Source of the DNA: Streptomyces cellostaticus
Lineage (GTDB): Bacteria; Actinomycetota; Actinomycetes; Streptomycetales; Streptomycetaceae
Direction of reading: 5' to 3'
Assembly (NCBI RefSeq): GCF_001513965.1
Contig: NZ_KQ948026.1
Location: 62,001 to 126,000 of the forward strand
DNA length: 64,000 nt
The notes under the pieces are model-generated. The model made no database searches and was not told the origin of the DNA. It was given only the letters and a program-made list of their open reading frames with translations. Position numbers and translations under genes: made by a program. Of the stretch, positions 1-8,896 are shown piece after piece; position 1 is the first letter of the stretch, and the number at the start of each line of letters is the position of its first letter.

Positions 1-1055
1 AGGGCCTCGACGGCTCCCGCAAGGTCGTCGTCACCGCCGCCGACGGCACCGAGGAGACCCTCACCGCCGACGCCGTCCTCATCGCCACCGGCGGCCACCC
101 GCGCGAGCTGCCCGACGCCCAGCCCGACGGCGAGCGCATCCTGAACTGGACCCAGGTCTACGACCTCACCGAGCTGCCGGACGAGCTGATCGTGGTCGGC
201 TCGGGTGTGACCGGTGCCGAGTTCGCCGGTGCCTATCAGGCGCTCGGCTCCAAGGTGACCCTGGTGTCCTCGCGCGATCGCGTGCTGCCCGGCGAGGACC
301 CGGACGCCGCCGCCGTCCTGGAGGACGTCTTCAGGCGCCGCGGCATGAACGTCATGGCCCGCTCCCGCGCGCAGTCCGCCAAGCGGGTCGGCGACCGGGT
401 GGAGGTGACGCTGGCCGACGGGCGCGTCATCACCGGCTCGCACTGCCTCATGGCCGTCGGTGCCATCCCGAACAGCGCGGGGCTGGGCCTGGAGGAGGCC
501 GGCGTCAAGCTGCGCGAGTCCGGGCACATCTGGACCGACAAGGTGTCGCGGACGACCGCTCCGGGCGTCTATGCCGCCGGTGACGTGACCGGTGTCTTCG
601 CCCTCGCGTCCGTCGCCGCCATGCAGGGACGTATCGCCATGTACCACTTCCTCGGCGACGCGGTGGCCCCGCTGAACCTCAAGACGGTCTCCTCGAACGT
701 CTTCACCGACCCGGAGATCGCCACCGTGGGCTACAGCCAGGCGGACGTGGACGCGGGCAAGATCGACGCGCGCGTGGTCAAGCTCCCCCTGCTGCGCAAC
801 CCGCGCGCCAAGATGCAGGGCATCCGGGACGGCTTCGTGAAGATCTTCTGCCGCCCGGGCACCGGCATCGTCGTCGGCGGTGTGGTCGTCGCGCCGCGTG
901 CCTCGGAACTGATCCACCCCATCTCGATCGCCGTCGACAACAATCTGACGGTCGAACAGATCGCGAACGCATTCACCGTGTACCCCTCCCTTTCGGGGTC
1001 GATCGCGGAGGTGGCGCGCCAGCTCCACACGCGCAAGGCGAGCGGCGAGGCCTGA
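1..1055 (+). CDS. FAD-dependent NAD(P)H-quinone / dihydrolipoamide dehydrogenase-like protein, 5' truncated by window edge
   Basis: The reading frame is open from base 3 and has no start inside the window, so the N-terminal FAD-binding part is outside. Visible first are the end of the FAD domain (ADAVLIATGGHPRELP) and then a second Rossmann dinucleotide motif, VVGSGVTGAEFAG, for NAD(P)H. A further FAD contact follows in VYAAGDVTGVFALASVA, where the conserved Asp precedes the flavin ribityl chain. The last 110 residues are the dimerisation domain of class I pyridine nucleotide-disulfide oxidoreductases (VFTDPEIATVGYSQ). The family includes lipoamide dehydrogenases and the LpdA-type quinone reductases of actinobacteria. 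The C-terminus reads HPISIAVDNNLTVEQ rather than the HAHPT catalytic His-Glu pair of true lipoamide dehydrogenases, which favours quinone reductase activity. The disulfide region cannot be inspected. Confidence 0.88.
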   Translation, partial: GLDGSRKVVVTAADGTEETLTADAVLIATGGHPRELPDAQPDGERILNWTQVYDLTELPDELIVVGSGVTGAEFAGAYQALGSKVTLVSSRDRVLPGEDPDAAAVLEDVFRRRGMNVMARSRAQSAKRVGDRVEVTLADGRVITGSHCLMAVGAIPNSAGLGLEEAGVKLRESGHIWTDKVSRTTAPGVYAAGDVTGVFALASVAAMQGRIAMYHFLGDAVAPLNLKTVSSNVFTDPEIATVGYSQADVDAGKIDARVVKLPLLRNPRAKMQGIRDGFVKIFCRPGTGIVVGGVVVAPRASELIHPISIAVDNNLTVEQIANAFTVYPSLSGSIAEVARQLHTRKASGEA

Positions 1056-1221
1056 CGGCCGATTCCGCATCCCCGCTGGTCACGGGGAGTTGTCGCGCAT
1101 GCGTACGGCATAGTCGGGCGGGTTAGCCCCTATACCACTTCCCGCCCTCCCATGCGAACAACTTCTGCTATTCGGCGCAAACTGCTGAAAGCAGACGGTC
1201 GTTGGGGTTACTGTCAGTTTC

Positions 1222-2154
1222 GTGTTCGCTGCAGAACGTCGCCAATTGATCCTCGAAATGGTGCGAGCGAACGGGGCCGTGTCGCTCCGTGAACTCGCCC
1301 GTGTCGTCCAGACCTCCGAAGTGACCGTACGACGGGACGTGCGGGCACTGGAGGCAGAAGGACTCCTCGACCGCCGGCACGGCGGTGCGGTACTGCCGGG
1401 CGGGTTCACGCGGGAGTCCGGCTTTCCGCAGAAGTCCCATCTCGCGACCGCCGAGAAGACGGCCATCGCCGACCTGGCCGCGGGCCTCGTCGAAGAGGGC
1501 GAGGCCATCGTCGTCGGAGCGGGGACCACCACGCAGGAGCTGGCCCGCCGGCTCGCGCGCGTGCCCGGGCTGACGGTCGTCACCAACTCCCTCCTGGTCG
1601 CCCAGGCGTTGGCCCATGCCAACCGGGTGGAGGTCGTGATGACCGGCGGCACCCTGCGCGGCTCCAACTACGCCCTGGTCGGCTCCGGCGCCGAGCAGTC
1701 CCTGCAGGGGCTGAGAGTGTCGAGGGCCTTCCTGTCGGGGAGCGGCCTGACCGCGGAGCGGGGTCTGTCCACGTCCAACATGCTCTCGGCGTCCGTCGAC
1801 CGCGCGCTGGTGCAGGCCGCCGCCGAGGTCGTGGTCCTCGCCGACCACACCAAGCTGGGCACGGACACGATGTTCCAGACGGTGCCGACGGATGTCATCA
1901 CCCGGCTGGTCACCGACGAGCCGCCCGCGCACGAGGACCGTGCCGCCACCGAGCTGCAGGCCCTTGCCGATCAGGGGGTGCAGATCGCCGTGGCCGGGGC
2001 GAGCAGCCCTTCGGGGGGTGAGCAGGTCCCGGCGCGGCGTCCGTTGCCGGGGCCGCGGCGGGGACCGGTGAGCGGGGGTGGGCTGCGGGGGATGCTGGGG
2101 GAGCAGTCGGCGGGGGCTGAGCGGGGGCGCGTCGCCGACCTTCGCAGGCGCTGA
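1222..2154 (+). CDS. DeoR/GlpR-family transcriptional repressor
   Basis: A 310-residue DeoR-type regulator. The N-terminal winged helix-turn-helix is at about residues 4-58, with the family signature SEVTVRRDVRALEAEGLLDR. It is followed by the sugar-phosphate-isomerase-like effector domain (GAGTTTQELARRL, VVTNSLLVAQAL, VMTGGTLR, VVLADHTKLG) up to about residue 250. Members normally sense a phosphorylated sugar or related metabolite and repress nearby catabolic genes. The final 55 residues are Gly/Pro/Arg-rich and look unstructured, unlike the compact end usual for the family. The GTG start has no good ribosome-binding site, but the HTH begins immediately after it. The effector and target are unknown; the neighbours (a dehydrogenase upstream, convergent accA2 downstream) do not name a sugar. 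Confidence 0.85.
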   Translation: MFAAERRQLILEMVRANGAVSLRELARVVQTSEVTVRRDVRALEAEGLLDRRHGGAVLPGGFTRESGFPQKSHLATAEKTAIADLAAGLVEEGEAIVVGAGTTTQELARRLARVPGLTVVTNSLLVAQALAHANRVEVVMTGGTLRGSNYALVGSGAEQSLQGLRVSRAFLSGSGLTAERGLSTSNMLSASVDRALVQAAAEVVVLADHTKLGTDTMFQTVPTDVITRLVTDEPPAHEDRAATELQALADQGVQIAVAGASSPSGGEQVPARRPLPGPRRGPVSGGGLRGMLGEQSAGAERGRVADLRRR

Positions 2155-2215
2155 GAGTGCCTGTTCGCCGTAGGGCTTGAGGTCGTTGGGCGGGTGCGGG
2201 GCCGTTGTGGTTGTT

Positions 2216-2236
2216 CGCGCAGTTCCCCGCGCCCCT
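2216..2236. repeat. dispersed Streptomyces intergenic repeat, copy 1
   Basis: A 21-base element with core GCAGTTCCCCGCGCCCCT lies just downstream of the DeoR gene. Close copies occur at 5861-5881 (same orientation, one base changed) and 11752-11772 (inverted). All three are in gene 3' flanks. The element is familiar from streptomycete intergenic regions; its function is not established. Confidence 0.7.
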
Positions 2237-2268
2237 GGGGGTTGTAGCTCGCCCGCGCTGAAAGCGAA

Positions 2269-2305
2269 ACGCCCGGCAGACCACCGTAAGCGGTCCACCG
2301 GGCGT
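2269..2305. terminator. bidirectional hairpin between convergent deoR-type gene and accA2
   Basis: Outer arms ACGCCCGG (2269-2276) and CCGGGCGT (2298-2305) pair perfectly, with a small inner ACCG/CGGT hairpin in the loop. It lies 17 bases past the accA2 stop codon on the minus strand and could serve both convergent genes. Confidence 0.6.
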
Positions 2306-2322
2306 CACTCGGATTCTTGCCG

Positions 2323-4095
2323 TCAGTCCTTGATCTCGCAGATCGCTGCGCCCGAGGTGACGGACGCGCCGACCTCGGAGGTCAGGCCCTTGATGGTGCC
2401 CGCCTTGTGGGCGTTCAGGGGCTGTTCCATCTTCATGGCCTCAAGGACGACGACCAGGTCACCCTCCTGGACCTCCTGGCCCTCCTCGACGGCGACCTTC
2501 ACGATCGTGCCCTGCATCGGGGAGGCGAGGGTGTCGCCGGACGCCACCGGGCCGGACTTCTTGGCCGCGCGGCGCTTCGGCTTGGCGCCCGCCGCGAGGC
2601 CGGTGCGGGCCAGGGACATGCCGAGGGAGGACGGGAGGGAGACCTCCAGGCGCTTGCCGCCGACCTCGACGACGACCGTCTCGCGGCCCGACTCCTCCTC
2701 CGCCTCGGCGTCGGCCGGGGCGGTGAAGGGCTTGATCTCGTTGACGAACTCGGTCTCGATCCAGCGGGTGTGGACCGTGAAGGGGTCGGCGGAACCGGTC
2801 AGCTCCGGGGCGAAGGCGGGGTCCTTGACGACCGCGCGGTGGAACGGGATCGCCGTCGCCATGCCCTCGACCTGGAACTCCTCCAGGGCGCGGGAGGCCC
2901 GCTCCAGGGCCTCCTTGCGGGTGCGGCCGGTGACGATCAGCTTGGCGAGCAGCGAGTCCCAGGCCGGGCCGATGACCGAGCCGGACTCCACGCCCGCGTC
3001 CAGGCGGACACCGGGACCGGACGGCGGGGCGAACCGGGTGACCGTACCGGGAGCCGGGAGGAAGTTGCGGCCCGGGTCCTCGCCGTTGATGCGGAACTCG
3101 AAGGAGTGGCCGCGCAGCTGCGGGTCGTCGTAGCCCAGCTCCTCGCCGTCGGCGATGCGGAACATCTCGCGGACCAGGTCGATGCCGGTGATCTCCTCGG
3201 TCACCGGGTGCTCCACCTGGAGGCGGGTGTTCACCTCCAGGAAGGAGATCGTGCCGTCCTGGCCGACCAGGAACTCACAGGTGCCGGCGCCCTCGTAGCC
3301 GGCCTCCTTCAGGATCGCCTTCGAGGCGCGGTACAGCTCGGCGACCTGCTTCTCGGACAGGAACGGCGCCGGGGCCTCCTCGACCAGCTTCTGGTGGCGG
3401 CGCTGGAGGGAGCAGTCACGGGTGGAGACCACGACCACGTTGCCGTGCTTGTCGGCCAGGCACTGGGTCTCCACGTGACGCGGACGGTCCAGGTAGCGCT
3501 CGACGAAGCACTCGCCACGGCCGAAGGCGGCGACCGCCTCGCGCACCGCGGACTCGTACAGCTCGGGGACCTCTTCGAGGGTCCGGGCGACCTTCAGACC
3601 GCGGCCGCCGCCGCCGAACGCCGCCTTGATGGCGATCGGCAGGCCGTGCTGCTCGGCGAAGGTGACGACCTCGTCGGCACCGGAGACCGGGTCGGGCGTG
3701 CCGGCCACCAGGGGGGCGCCGGCGCGCTGGGCGATGTGCCGGGCGGCGACCTTGTCACCCAGGTCGCGGATGGCCTGCGGAGGCGGGCCGATCCAGATCA
3801 GACCGGCGTCCAGGACCGCCTGCGCGAAGTCGGCGTTCTCGGAGAGGAAGCCGTAGCCGGGGTGGATCGCGTCCGCACCGGATTCACGAGCGGCGTTCAG
3901 CACCTTCTCGATGTCCAGGTAACTGGTGGCCGGAGTGTCACCGCCCAGTGCGAACGCCTCATCCGCGGCGCGGACATGCAGAGCGTCCCGGTCCGGGTCC
4001 GCGTATACGGCCACGCTCGCGATCCCACTGTCCCGGCAGGCCCGGGCCACGCGGACAGCGATTTCGCCACGGTTGGCGATGAGCACCTTGCGCAC
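2323..4095 (-). CDS. accA2: Acetyl/propionyl-CoA carboxylase alpha chain (biotin carboxylase + biotin carboxyl carrier domains)
   Basis: A 590-residue alpha subunit of the actinobacterial acyl-CoA carboxylase. The start is the GTG at 4095 (product begins [20 protein letters not shown]), preceded by a strong GGAGGGAG ribosome-binding site; the frame runs open for another 59 codons upstream but that stretch is unlike the family. Order: biotin carboxylase N-domain (about 1-110), ATP-grasp (about 115-320, glycine-rich loop [12 protein letters not shown], then [16 protein letters not shown]), C-domain (about 335-445), linker, and a biotinyl domain at about 515-590 with [15 protein letters not shown], whose Lys in AMKM receives biotin. 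It carboxylates biotin with ATP and bicarbonate and serves several beta subunits, including the PccB encoded 2 kb away; BirA at 7837 is the expected ligase. The symbol follows the S. coelicolor name from memory. Confidence 0.95.
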   Translation of the reverse strand: MRKVLIANRGEIAVRVARACRDSGIASVAVYADPDRDALHVRAADEAFALGGDTPATSYLDIEKVLNAARESGADAIHPGYGFLSENADFAQAVLDAGLIWIGPPPQAIRDLGDKVAARHIAQRAGAPLVAGTPDPVSGADEVVTFAEQHGLPIAIKAAFGGGGRGLKVARTLEEVPELYESAVREAVAAFGRGECFVERYLDRPRHVETQCLADKHGNVVVVSTRDCSLQRRHQKLVEEAPAPFLSEKQVAELYRASKAILKEAGYEGAGTCEFLVGQDGTISFLEVNTRLQVEHPVTEEITGIDLVREMFRIADGEELGYDDPQLRGHSFEFRINGEDPGRNFLPAPGTVTRFAPPSGPGVRLDAGVESGSVIGPAWDSLLAKLIVTGRTRKEALERASRALEEFQVEGMATAIPFHRAVVKDPAFAPELTGSADPFTVHTRWIETEFVNEIKPFTAPADAEAEEESGRETVVVEVGGKRLEVSLPSSLGMSLARTGLAAGAKPKRRAAKKSGPVASGDTLASPMQGTIVKVAVEEGQEVQEGDLVVVLEAMKMEQPLNAHKAGTIKGLTSEVGASVTSGAAICEIKD

Positions 4096-4456
4096 GATTG
4101 AGGCTCCCTCCTTGAAACAAGCCGAGTTTAGGGACTGTGGACACGGCACTTCGACCCGTCCCCAATGGTGAGCTTGCCCACACGGAGCGTGATGCGAGGC
4201 TTGCTCGACCCGCGAAAGCCCATGTCGCACCTCGGTACGCAGGGCTCCACCGGGAAACCCTAGCCCCGTCATGTGGTCAAGGTCTCTGTGAGGGCGTGCT
4301 GCGGCCCACTCCGTTTCTTTGTCGAGTCCCTACGAATGGCCCAATGATTCTTTGCTACTGACCGAACCCTTGTCCCTGGGTTTACCCATTAGTAGCGTTC
4401 GCGATGACTCGAACGTACTTGAGGTAACAGCTGAGGTCGAAAGTGGGTGGGGGCCG
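4096..4456. promoter_or_regulatory. Divergent promoter region between accA2 and a membrane-protein gene
   Basis: This 361-base gap holds no convincing gene. The part at about 4310-4430 is clearly more AT-rich than its surroundings, as expected for a promoter, but I could not assign a consensus -35/-10 pair. An in-frame ATG at 4319 would add 46 residues to the downstream gene through this AT-rich stretch; I treat that as non-coding. Confidence 0.45.
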
Positions 4457-5041
4457 GTGGTACGCAGACCGGTGGCGTGGGTCGTGGCGGTCGTCCTCCT
4501 TGCCGAGGCGCTCTTCATCGCGGCACTGAACTGGTTCCTCGGGATGGTCGTGGACCGGCAGAAGATGTCGCTGGCCGGCCTCGATCCCCATGTCATGTCG
4601 ACGTCCTCGAAGATCGGTGGAGTCCTCTTCGGCCTCTACTTCGTCCTGTGCGCCGTGGTGGCCCTGCTCGTCGCGATACGCAACCGGGCCCCCGCCGGCT
4701 TCGGCCGCATCCTGCTGATCAGCGTCGCGGTGGTGCACGCCCTGCTGGGCGCGTTCACCCTGAGCATGGTGGGCTGGCCGGCGTTCCTGTTCATGATGGT
4801 GATGCTCGGGCTCGTCGTCCTGCTCCTGATGACGTACGACCGTGACGGCGGTCCGGAGCAGGCCTCCCCGGGCGGTGCCCCGGAGGCGGGCGGCGACCCG
4901 AAGGCCGTGACCGAGCCGGGCGTGTCGCCGGGCGTGGCGGGTGAGCCGCACAGCCGTACGGGTGAGCCGCAGGACGGGGACGACGAGCCGCAGGACTCGG
5001 TCCCCGCCCAGCTCACTCAGCCGGTGCCCACAACTCTGTGA
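4457..5041 (+). CDS. Small integral membrane protein of unknown function
   Basis: About 194 residues from the GTG at 4457 ([15 protein letters not shown]). Three to four hydrophobic segments are visible: residues ~5-25, ~50-72 ([20 protein letters not shown]), ~82-100 and ~103-125 ([18 protein letters not shown]). They are followed by a hydrophilic, Gly/Pro/Glu-rich tail of about 65 residues that is probably cytoplasmic. No catalytic motif is visible. The gene ends 29 bases inside the convergent maf gene. The position between accA2 and maf may be conserved in streptomycetes, but no function is known to me. An upstream ATG at 4319 is the alternative start. Confidence 0.7.
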   Translation: MVRRPVAWVVAVVLLAEALFIAALNWFLGMVVDRQKMSLAGLDPHVMSTSSKIGGVLFGLYFVLCAVVALLVAIRNRAPAGFGRILLISVAVVHALLGAFTLSMVGWPAFLFMMVMLGLVVLLLMTYDRDGGPEQASPGGAPEAGGDPKAVTEPGVSPGVAGEPHSRTGEPQDGDDEPQDSVPAQLTQPVPTTL

Positions 5042-5630
5042 TGCCGATGCCCAGTTCGGCCAGCAGCCGCCGTACGAGGGGCAGGCTGATGCCGATCACG
5101 TTGCCGTGGTCGCCGTCGATGCCCTCGATGAACGGCGCCGAGCGGCCGTCCAGGGTGAACGCTCCGGCGACGTAGAGGGGTTCGCCGGAGGCGACGTACG
5201 CGGCGATCTCCTCGTCGGTGGGCTCGCCGAAGCGGACGACGGTGGAGGCGACCCCGGCGACGTACCGCTTGGCCGTCGTGTCCCAGACGCAGTGCCCCGT
5301 CTGGAGGGTCCCGGCCCGCCCGCGCATCGCCTTCCAGCGGGCGGTGGCCTCCTCGGCGTCGGCGGGCTTGCCGAGCGCCTGGCCGTCCAGCTCCAGCACC
5401 GAGTCGCAGCCGATCACCAGGGCGCCCTGCACCTCCGGCTTCGCCGCCACCACGGAGGCCTTGGCCTCGGCGAGGGCGAGCGCGAGCTCGGCCGGGGTGG
5501 GCGCGGTCACCGCGTCCTCGTCGACCCCGCTCACGATCACCTCGGGCGTGAGGCCCGCCTGCCTCAGGAGGCCCAGCCGGGCGGGGGACTGGGAGGCGAG
5601 CACGAGTCGTCTGCGCGGCTTAGCAGTCAT
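5013..5630 (-). CDS. maf: Maf-like nucleoside triphosphate pyrophosphatase
   Basis: A 205-residue Maf/HAM1-superfamily protein that hydrolyses non-canonical or particular NTPs (for example dTTP, UTP) to the monophosphate and pyrophosphate. The N-terminal signature [20 protein letters not shown] (S-x-S-P-x-R) binds the phosphates. [17 protein letters not shown] carries the Asp/Lys catalytic region, and [15 protein letters not shown] closes the pocket. It lies downstream of mmpB, accE and pccB on the same strand, 26 bases after mmpB, and may be cotranscribed with them. Its 3' end overlaps the convergent membrane-protein gene by 29 bases. Confidence 0.92.
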   Translation of the reverse strand: MTAKPRRRLVLASQSPARLGLLRQAGLTPEVIVSGVDEDAVTAPTPAELALALAEAKASVVAAKPEVQGALVIGCDSVLELDGQALGKPADAEEATARWKAMRGRAGTLQTGHCVWDTTAKRYVAGVASTVVRFGEPTDEEIAAYVASGEPLYVAGAFTLDGRSAPFIEGIDGDHGNVIGISLPLVRRLLAELGIGITELWAPAE

Positions 5631-5656
5631 ACGGCCAGGTTAGCGGTGTCGCTGCG

Positions 5657-5785
5657 CTACCTCAGGCCGATCACGATCATCCCGAGCAGCATGGCCAGGG
5701 CCAGGACGAGGCCGAGCCGCCGAAGCATCTCCTGCATGTCGCGCAGTTCTTTCGGCGGCTCGTTCTCGGGGTCTGACCACAGCAT
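5657..5785 (-). CDS. mmpB: 42-aa single-pass membrane peptide (MmpB-like)
   Basis: A short ORF of 42 residues starting MLWSDPENEPPKELRDMQEM, with an acidic, helix-prone N-terminal half and one transmembrane segment, LGLVLALAMLLGMIVIG, ending in Leu-Arg. It sits between accE and maf, collinear with both. The composition and position fit the small streptomycete membrane protein called MmpB (morphogenic membrane protein); I recall that name but could not verify it. A weak ribosome-binding site is the main doubt about expression. Confidence 0.75.
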   Translation of the reverse strand: MLWSDPENEPPKELRDMQEMLRRLGLVLALAMLLGMIVIGLR

Positions 5786-5860
5786 GCCACTAGCGTGGGG
5801 CTGGGGCGGTCAGGGCGCCTGAGTAGGCGTACTCAGATTGGCACTGGTGCTGCACTGAGC

Positions 5861-5881
5861 TGCGCGGTTCCCCGCGCCCCT
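5861..5881. repeat. dispersed Streptomyces intergenic repeat, copy 2
   Basis: TGCGCGGTTCCCCGCGCCCC followed by T, in the same orientation as the copy at 2216 with one base changed in the core. It lies just past the accE stop codon. Confidence 0.68.
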
Positions 5882-5894
5882 GGGGAGTTGCAGC

Positions 5895-6104
5895 TCAGCT
5901 TGGCCAATAAGTGCGGGTCCAGGATGACTGGCCCGGGTGGGGGACGCGCTGTGCTGCGATGCGGGACGGGTCCGACCAGGCGTCCCGGGGGCCCGGTGCG
6001 CCGGGCGGCGTTGCTGCTGCCGCCGCGGCGCGGGCGCGGACCACCGCCAGGGCGGCGGCGAGCTCCTCCGGGGTCGGGTTGCCTCGTACGACCTTGATGT
6101 TCAT
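5895..6104 (-). CDS. accE: Acyl-CoA carboxylase epsilon subunit
   Basis: A 69-residue protein beginning MNIKVVRGNPTPEELAAALA. This N-terminal motif is the hallmark of the actinobacterial AccE/PccE family, followed by an Ala-rich helix and a short tail with W-x-x-P (DAWSDPSR). The epsilon subunit holds the alpha-beta carboxylase complex together and raises its activity; it has no catalytic residues. The gene starts 24 bases after the pccB stop on the same strand, so the two are almost certainly one transcript. Confidence 0.9.
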   Translation of the reverse strand: MNIKVVRGNPTPEELAAALAVVRARAAAAAATPPGAPGPRDAWSDPSRIAAQRVPHPGQSSWTRTYWPS

Positions 6105-6128
6105 GACGGCTCCAAGGGTCCGCGGGGC

Positions 6129-7724
6129 CTAGAGGGGGATGTTGCCGTGCTTCTTCGGAGGCAGGGATTCCCGCTTGGTGCGCAGCTGACGCAGACCGCG
6201 GACGATGTGGGCGCGGGTGTCGGACGGCATGATCACCGCGTCGACGTAGCCGGCCTCGGCGGCGATGTAAGGGTTGAGGAGGGTGTCCTCGTACTCCTGG
6301 ATGAGCCGGGCGCGCACCGCCTCCAGATCCTCGCCGTTCGCCTCCGCCTCGGCGATCGTGCGGCGGTGCAGGATGTTGACCGCGCCCTGGGCGCCCATGA
6401 CGGCGATCTGGGCGGTCGGCCAGGCGAGGTTGAGGTCGGCACCCAGGTGCTTGGAGCCCATGACGTCGTAGGCGCCGCCGAAGGCCTTGCGGGTGATGAC
6501 CGTGATCAGCGGGACCGTCGCCTCGGCGTAGGCGTAGATCAGCTTGGCGCCGCGGCGGATGATGCCGGTGTGCTCCTGGTCGACGCCGGGGAGGAACCCG
6601 GGCACGTCGACGAAGGTGAGCACGGGGACGTTGAAGGCGTCGCACGTGCGCACGAAGCGGGCGGCCTTCTCGCTGGCGTCGATGTCGAGACAGCCGGCGA
6701 ACTGCATCGGCTGGTTGGCGACGATGCCCACCGGGTGGCCCTCGACCCGGCCGAAGCCGGTCACGATGTTCGGCGCGAACAGCGCCTGCGTCTCGAAGAA
6801 CTCGGCGTCGTCCAGCACGTGTTCGACCACCGTGCGGATGTCGTAGGGCTGGTTCGCACTGTCCGGGACCAGCGTGTCCAGCTCGCGGTCCTCGTCCGTG
6901 AGGGAGAGGTCCGCCTCCTCCGCGAACACCGGTGGCTCGCTGAGGTTGTTGGACGGCAGGTACGACAGCAGCTGCTTGATGTACTCGATCGCGTCCTTCT
7001 CGTCACCCGCCATGTGGTGGGCCACGCCGGAGACCGCGTTGTGGGTGCGGGCGCCGCCCAGCTCCTCGAAGCCGACGTCCTCGCCGGTGACGGTCTTGAT
7101 GACGTCCGGGCCGGTGATGAACATGTGCGAGGTCTGGTCGACCATGACCGTGAAGTCGGTGATGGCCGGGGAGTAGACCGCGCCGCCCGCGCAGGGGCCG
7201 ACGACCAGGCTGATCTGCGGGATCACCCCGGAGGCGTGGGTGTTGCGGCGGAAGATCTCGCCGTAGGCACCGAGGGAGGCGACCCCCTCCTGGATGCGCG
7301 CGCCGCCGGAGTCGTTGATGCCGATGACCGGGCAGCCGGTCTTCAGGGCGAAGTCCATCACCTTGACGATCTTCTGCCCGTAGACCTCGCCGAGGGCGCC
7401 GCCGAAGACGGTGAAGTCCTGGGAGAAGACGGCGACGGGCCGTCCGTCCACCGTTCCGTACCCGGTGACGACGCCGTCCCCGTACGGGCGGTTCTTCTCC
7501 AGTCCGAAGTTGGTGGAGCGGTGCCGGGTGAACTCGTCCAGCTCGACGAAGGAGCCCTCGTCCAGCAGCAGCTCGACCCGCTCACGGGCCGTCAGCTTGC
7601 CCTTGGCGTGCTGCTTTTCGACGGCGCGTGCGGAGCCGGCGTGCGTCGCTTCATGGATACGGCGCTGCAGATCCGCGAGCTTGCCCGCGGTCGTGTGAAT
7701 GTCGGTCTCTTCCGGCTCGGACAT
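6129..7724 (-). CDS. pccB: Propionyl-CoA carboxylase beta chain (carboxyltransferase)
   Basis: A 531-residue carboxyltransferase starting [20 protein letters not shown]; a much longer open frame upstream overlaps birA and is not part of the protein. The N-domain contains [19 protein letters not shown] and [20 protein letters not shown] (acyl-CoA site). The C-domain contains [20 protein letters not shown] and [20 protein letters not shown] (biotin site, oxyanion glycines). It transfers CO2 from biotin on AccA2 to propionyl-CoA, giving (S)-methylmalonyl-CoA, a polyketide extender and an odd-chain metabolism intermediate. The first gene of a minus-strand run pccB-accE-mmpB-maf; birA diverges from it with a 112-base gap. 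Confidence 0.94.
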   Translation of the reverse strand: MSEPEETDIHTTAGKLADLQRRIHEATHAGSARAVEKQHAKGKLTARERVELLLDEGSFVELDEFTRHRSTNFGLEKNRPYGDGVVTGYGTVDGRPVAVFSQDFTVFGGALGEVYGQKIVKVMDFALKTGCPVIGINDSGGARIQEGVASLGAYGEIFRRNTHASGVIPQISLVVGPCAGGAVYSPAITDFTVMVDQTSHMFITGPDVIKTVTGEDVGFEELGGARTHNAVSGVAHHMAGDEKDAIEYIKQLLSYLPSNNLSEPPVFAEEADLSLTDEDRELDTLVPDSANQPYDIRTVVEHVLDDAEFFETQALFAPNIVTGFGRVEGHPVGIVANQPMQFAGCLDIDASEKAARFVRTCDAFNVPVLTFVDVPGFLPGVDQEHTGIIRRGAKLIYAYAEATVPLITVITRKAFGGAYDVMGSKHLGADLNLAWPTAQIAVMGAQGAVNILHRRTIAEAEANGEDLEAVRARLIQEYEDTLLNPYIAAEAGYVDAVIMPSDTRAHIVRGLRQLRTKRESLPPKKHGNIPL

Positions 7725-7836
7725 CGGGATCGCGGCTCCCTGCCTGCTCAAAACGGGGGGACGGTTACTCATCCGTAGCGTAGTGGCGTGCCTCGGTGTC
7801 GGCAGTGCGGCGTTTCCCACACCTAGGGTGACTTGC

Positions 7837-8697
7837 ATGACGCCGCACAATGCATCAGACGACAGCCGTTGGTCCGACCTTGAGCGCCCGCCGCTGAACG
7901 CCACGGCGCTGCGGCGCGGGCTGGTCCGGGAGGGCAGTCTGTGGTCGGAGGTGGAGCTGGTCCAGCGCACCGGCTCGACCAACTCCGACCTGGTGGCCCG
8001 GGCCGCGGCCGGCAAGGCGGGCGAGGGCGCGGTCCTGGTCGCCGAGGAGCAGACCGCCGGGCGCGGCCGCCTGGACCGCCAGTGGACCGCACCGGCCCGC
8101 TCGGGCCTCTTCTTCTCCGTCCTGCTGAACCCGGCCGAGGTGCCCGTGGCCCGCTGGGGCTGGCTGCCGCTGCTCACCGGGGTGGCGGTGGCGACCGGCC
8201 TGTCCCGGGCCGCGGGCGTGGACACGGCCCTCAAGTGGCCCAACGACCTGCTGGTGACCGTCGGCGGTGAGGAGCGCAAGGCCGGCGGCATCCTCGCCGA
8301 GCGGGCCGGGGACGACGGTGTGGTCATCGGCGTCGGCATCAACGTCAGCCTGCGGGCCGAGGAGCTGCCGGTGCCCCAGGCGGGCTCGCTGGTGCTGGCC
8401 GGGGCGGTCGGGACGGACCGCGACCCCCTGCTGCGGGCGGTGCTGCGGTCGCTGGAGGAGTGGTACCTGCGCTGGCGGGCAGCGGGGGGCGACCCGGTGG
8501 CCAGCGAGCTGCAGGAGACGTACGCGGCGGGGTGCGCGACGCTCGGGCGGGTGGTGCGGGCGGAGCTGCCGGGGGACCGGGCGATCGTGGGGGAGGCCGT
8601 GGCGGTGGACGGGGACGGCCGCCTGGTCATCGCGACGGAGAAGGGCGTGCAGGAGCCGGTGGGGGCGGGGGACATCGTGCACGTGCGGCCGGCGTGA
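7837..8697 (+). CDS. birA: Biotin--[acetyl-CoA-carboxylase] ligase
   Basis: A 286-residue protein lacking the N-terminal DNA-binding domain of enteric BirA, so it should be a ligase only. The catalytic domain shows [13 protein letters not shown], the biotinyl-AMP loop [22 protein letters not shown] and KAGGILAE, then a small C-terminal SH3-like domain ([20 protein letters not shown]). It activates biotin with ATP and attaches it to the AMKM lysine of AccA2 and other carrier domains. ATG 7837 is chosen because homology begins there; the frame is open further upstream across the pccB start. The divergent arrangement with pccB puts modifier and substrate system side by side. Confidence 0.92.
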   Translation: MTPHNASDDSRWSDLERPPLNATALRRGLVREGSLWSEVELVQRTGSTNSDLVARAAAGKAGEGAVLVAEEQTAGRGRLDRQWTAPARSGLFFSVLLNPAEVPVARWGWLPLLTGVAVATGLSRAAGVDTALKWPNDLLVTVGGEERKAGGILAERAGDDGVVIGVGINVSLRAEELPVPQAGSLVLAGAVGTDRDPLLRAVLRSLEEWYLRWRAAGGDPVASELQETYAAGCATLGRVVRAELPGDRAIVGEAVAVDGDGRLVIATEKGVQEPVGAGDIVHVRPA

Positions 8698-8705
8698 GAC
8701 CAACC

Positions 8706-8782
8706 AGCCTGTCGGGCGTTCGAGGACGAGGCCGTTCGGGCCGAAGCGGGGGTCTGGGGGCGGCAAGCCCCCAGGCAGGTGA
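8706..8782. repeat. second family of dispersed Streptomyces intergenic repeat
   Basis: The segment from about 8706 (CAGCCTGTCGGGCGTTCGAG, continuing with GACGAGGCCGTTCGGGCCGA) resembles a repeat I recognise from many streptomycete 3' flanks, ending in a hairpin. It lies directly downstream of birA. Copy number elsewhere cannot be judged from this window. Confidence 0.55.
8754..8774 (+). terminator. birA terminator hairpin
   Basis: CTGGGGGC (8754-8761), loop GGCAA, then GCCCCCAG (8767-8774): a perfect 8-bp stem 57 bases after the birA stop, embedded in the dispersed repeat. There is no T-tract, as is usual for Streptomyces. Confidence 0.6.
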
Positions 8783-8896
8783 CTGCCCGCAGCTGCGCAG
8801 GTGTCGGCCGAACCCGACGGAGTGAGCTGGCGCACACCTGCCGTAGAGTTGAGGCCGGTCGATATCTGACCGTGGCAGATCAGAAGGGCAGCAGGC

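Noticed and set aside
2317-4101. A 594-codon plus-strand open frame
   Set aside because: Exact antisense of accA2; the AccA2 motifs on the minus strand are unmistakable.
5937-7778. A 613-codon plus-strand open frame
   Set aside because: Antisense of pccB and accE, low-complexity Val/Gly/Asp-rich sequence.
7725-8837. A 371-residue N-terminal extension of PccB
   Set aside because: It would overlap birA completely and has no resemblance to carboxylases; the family start MSEPEET at 7724 is clear.
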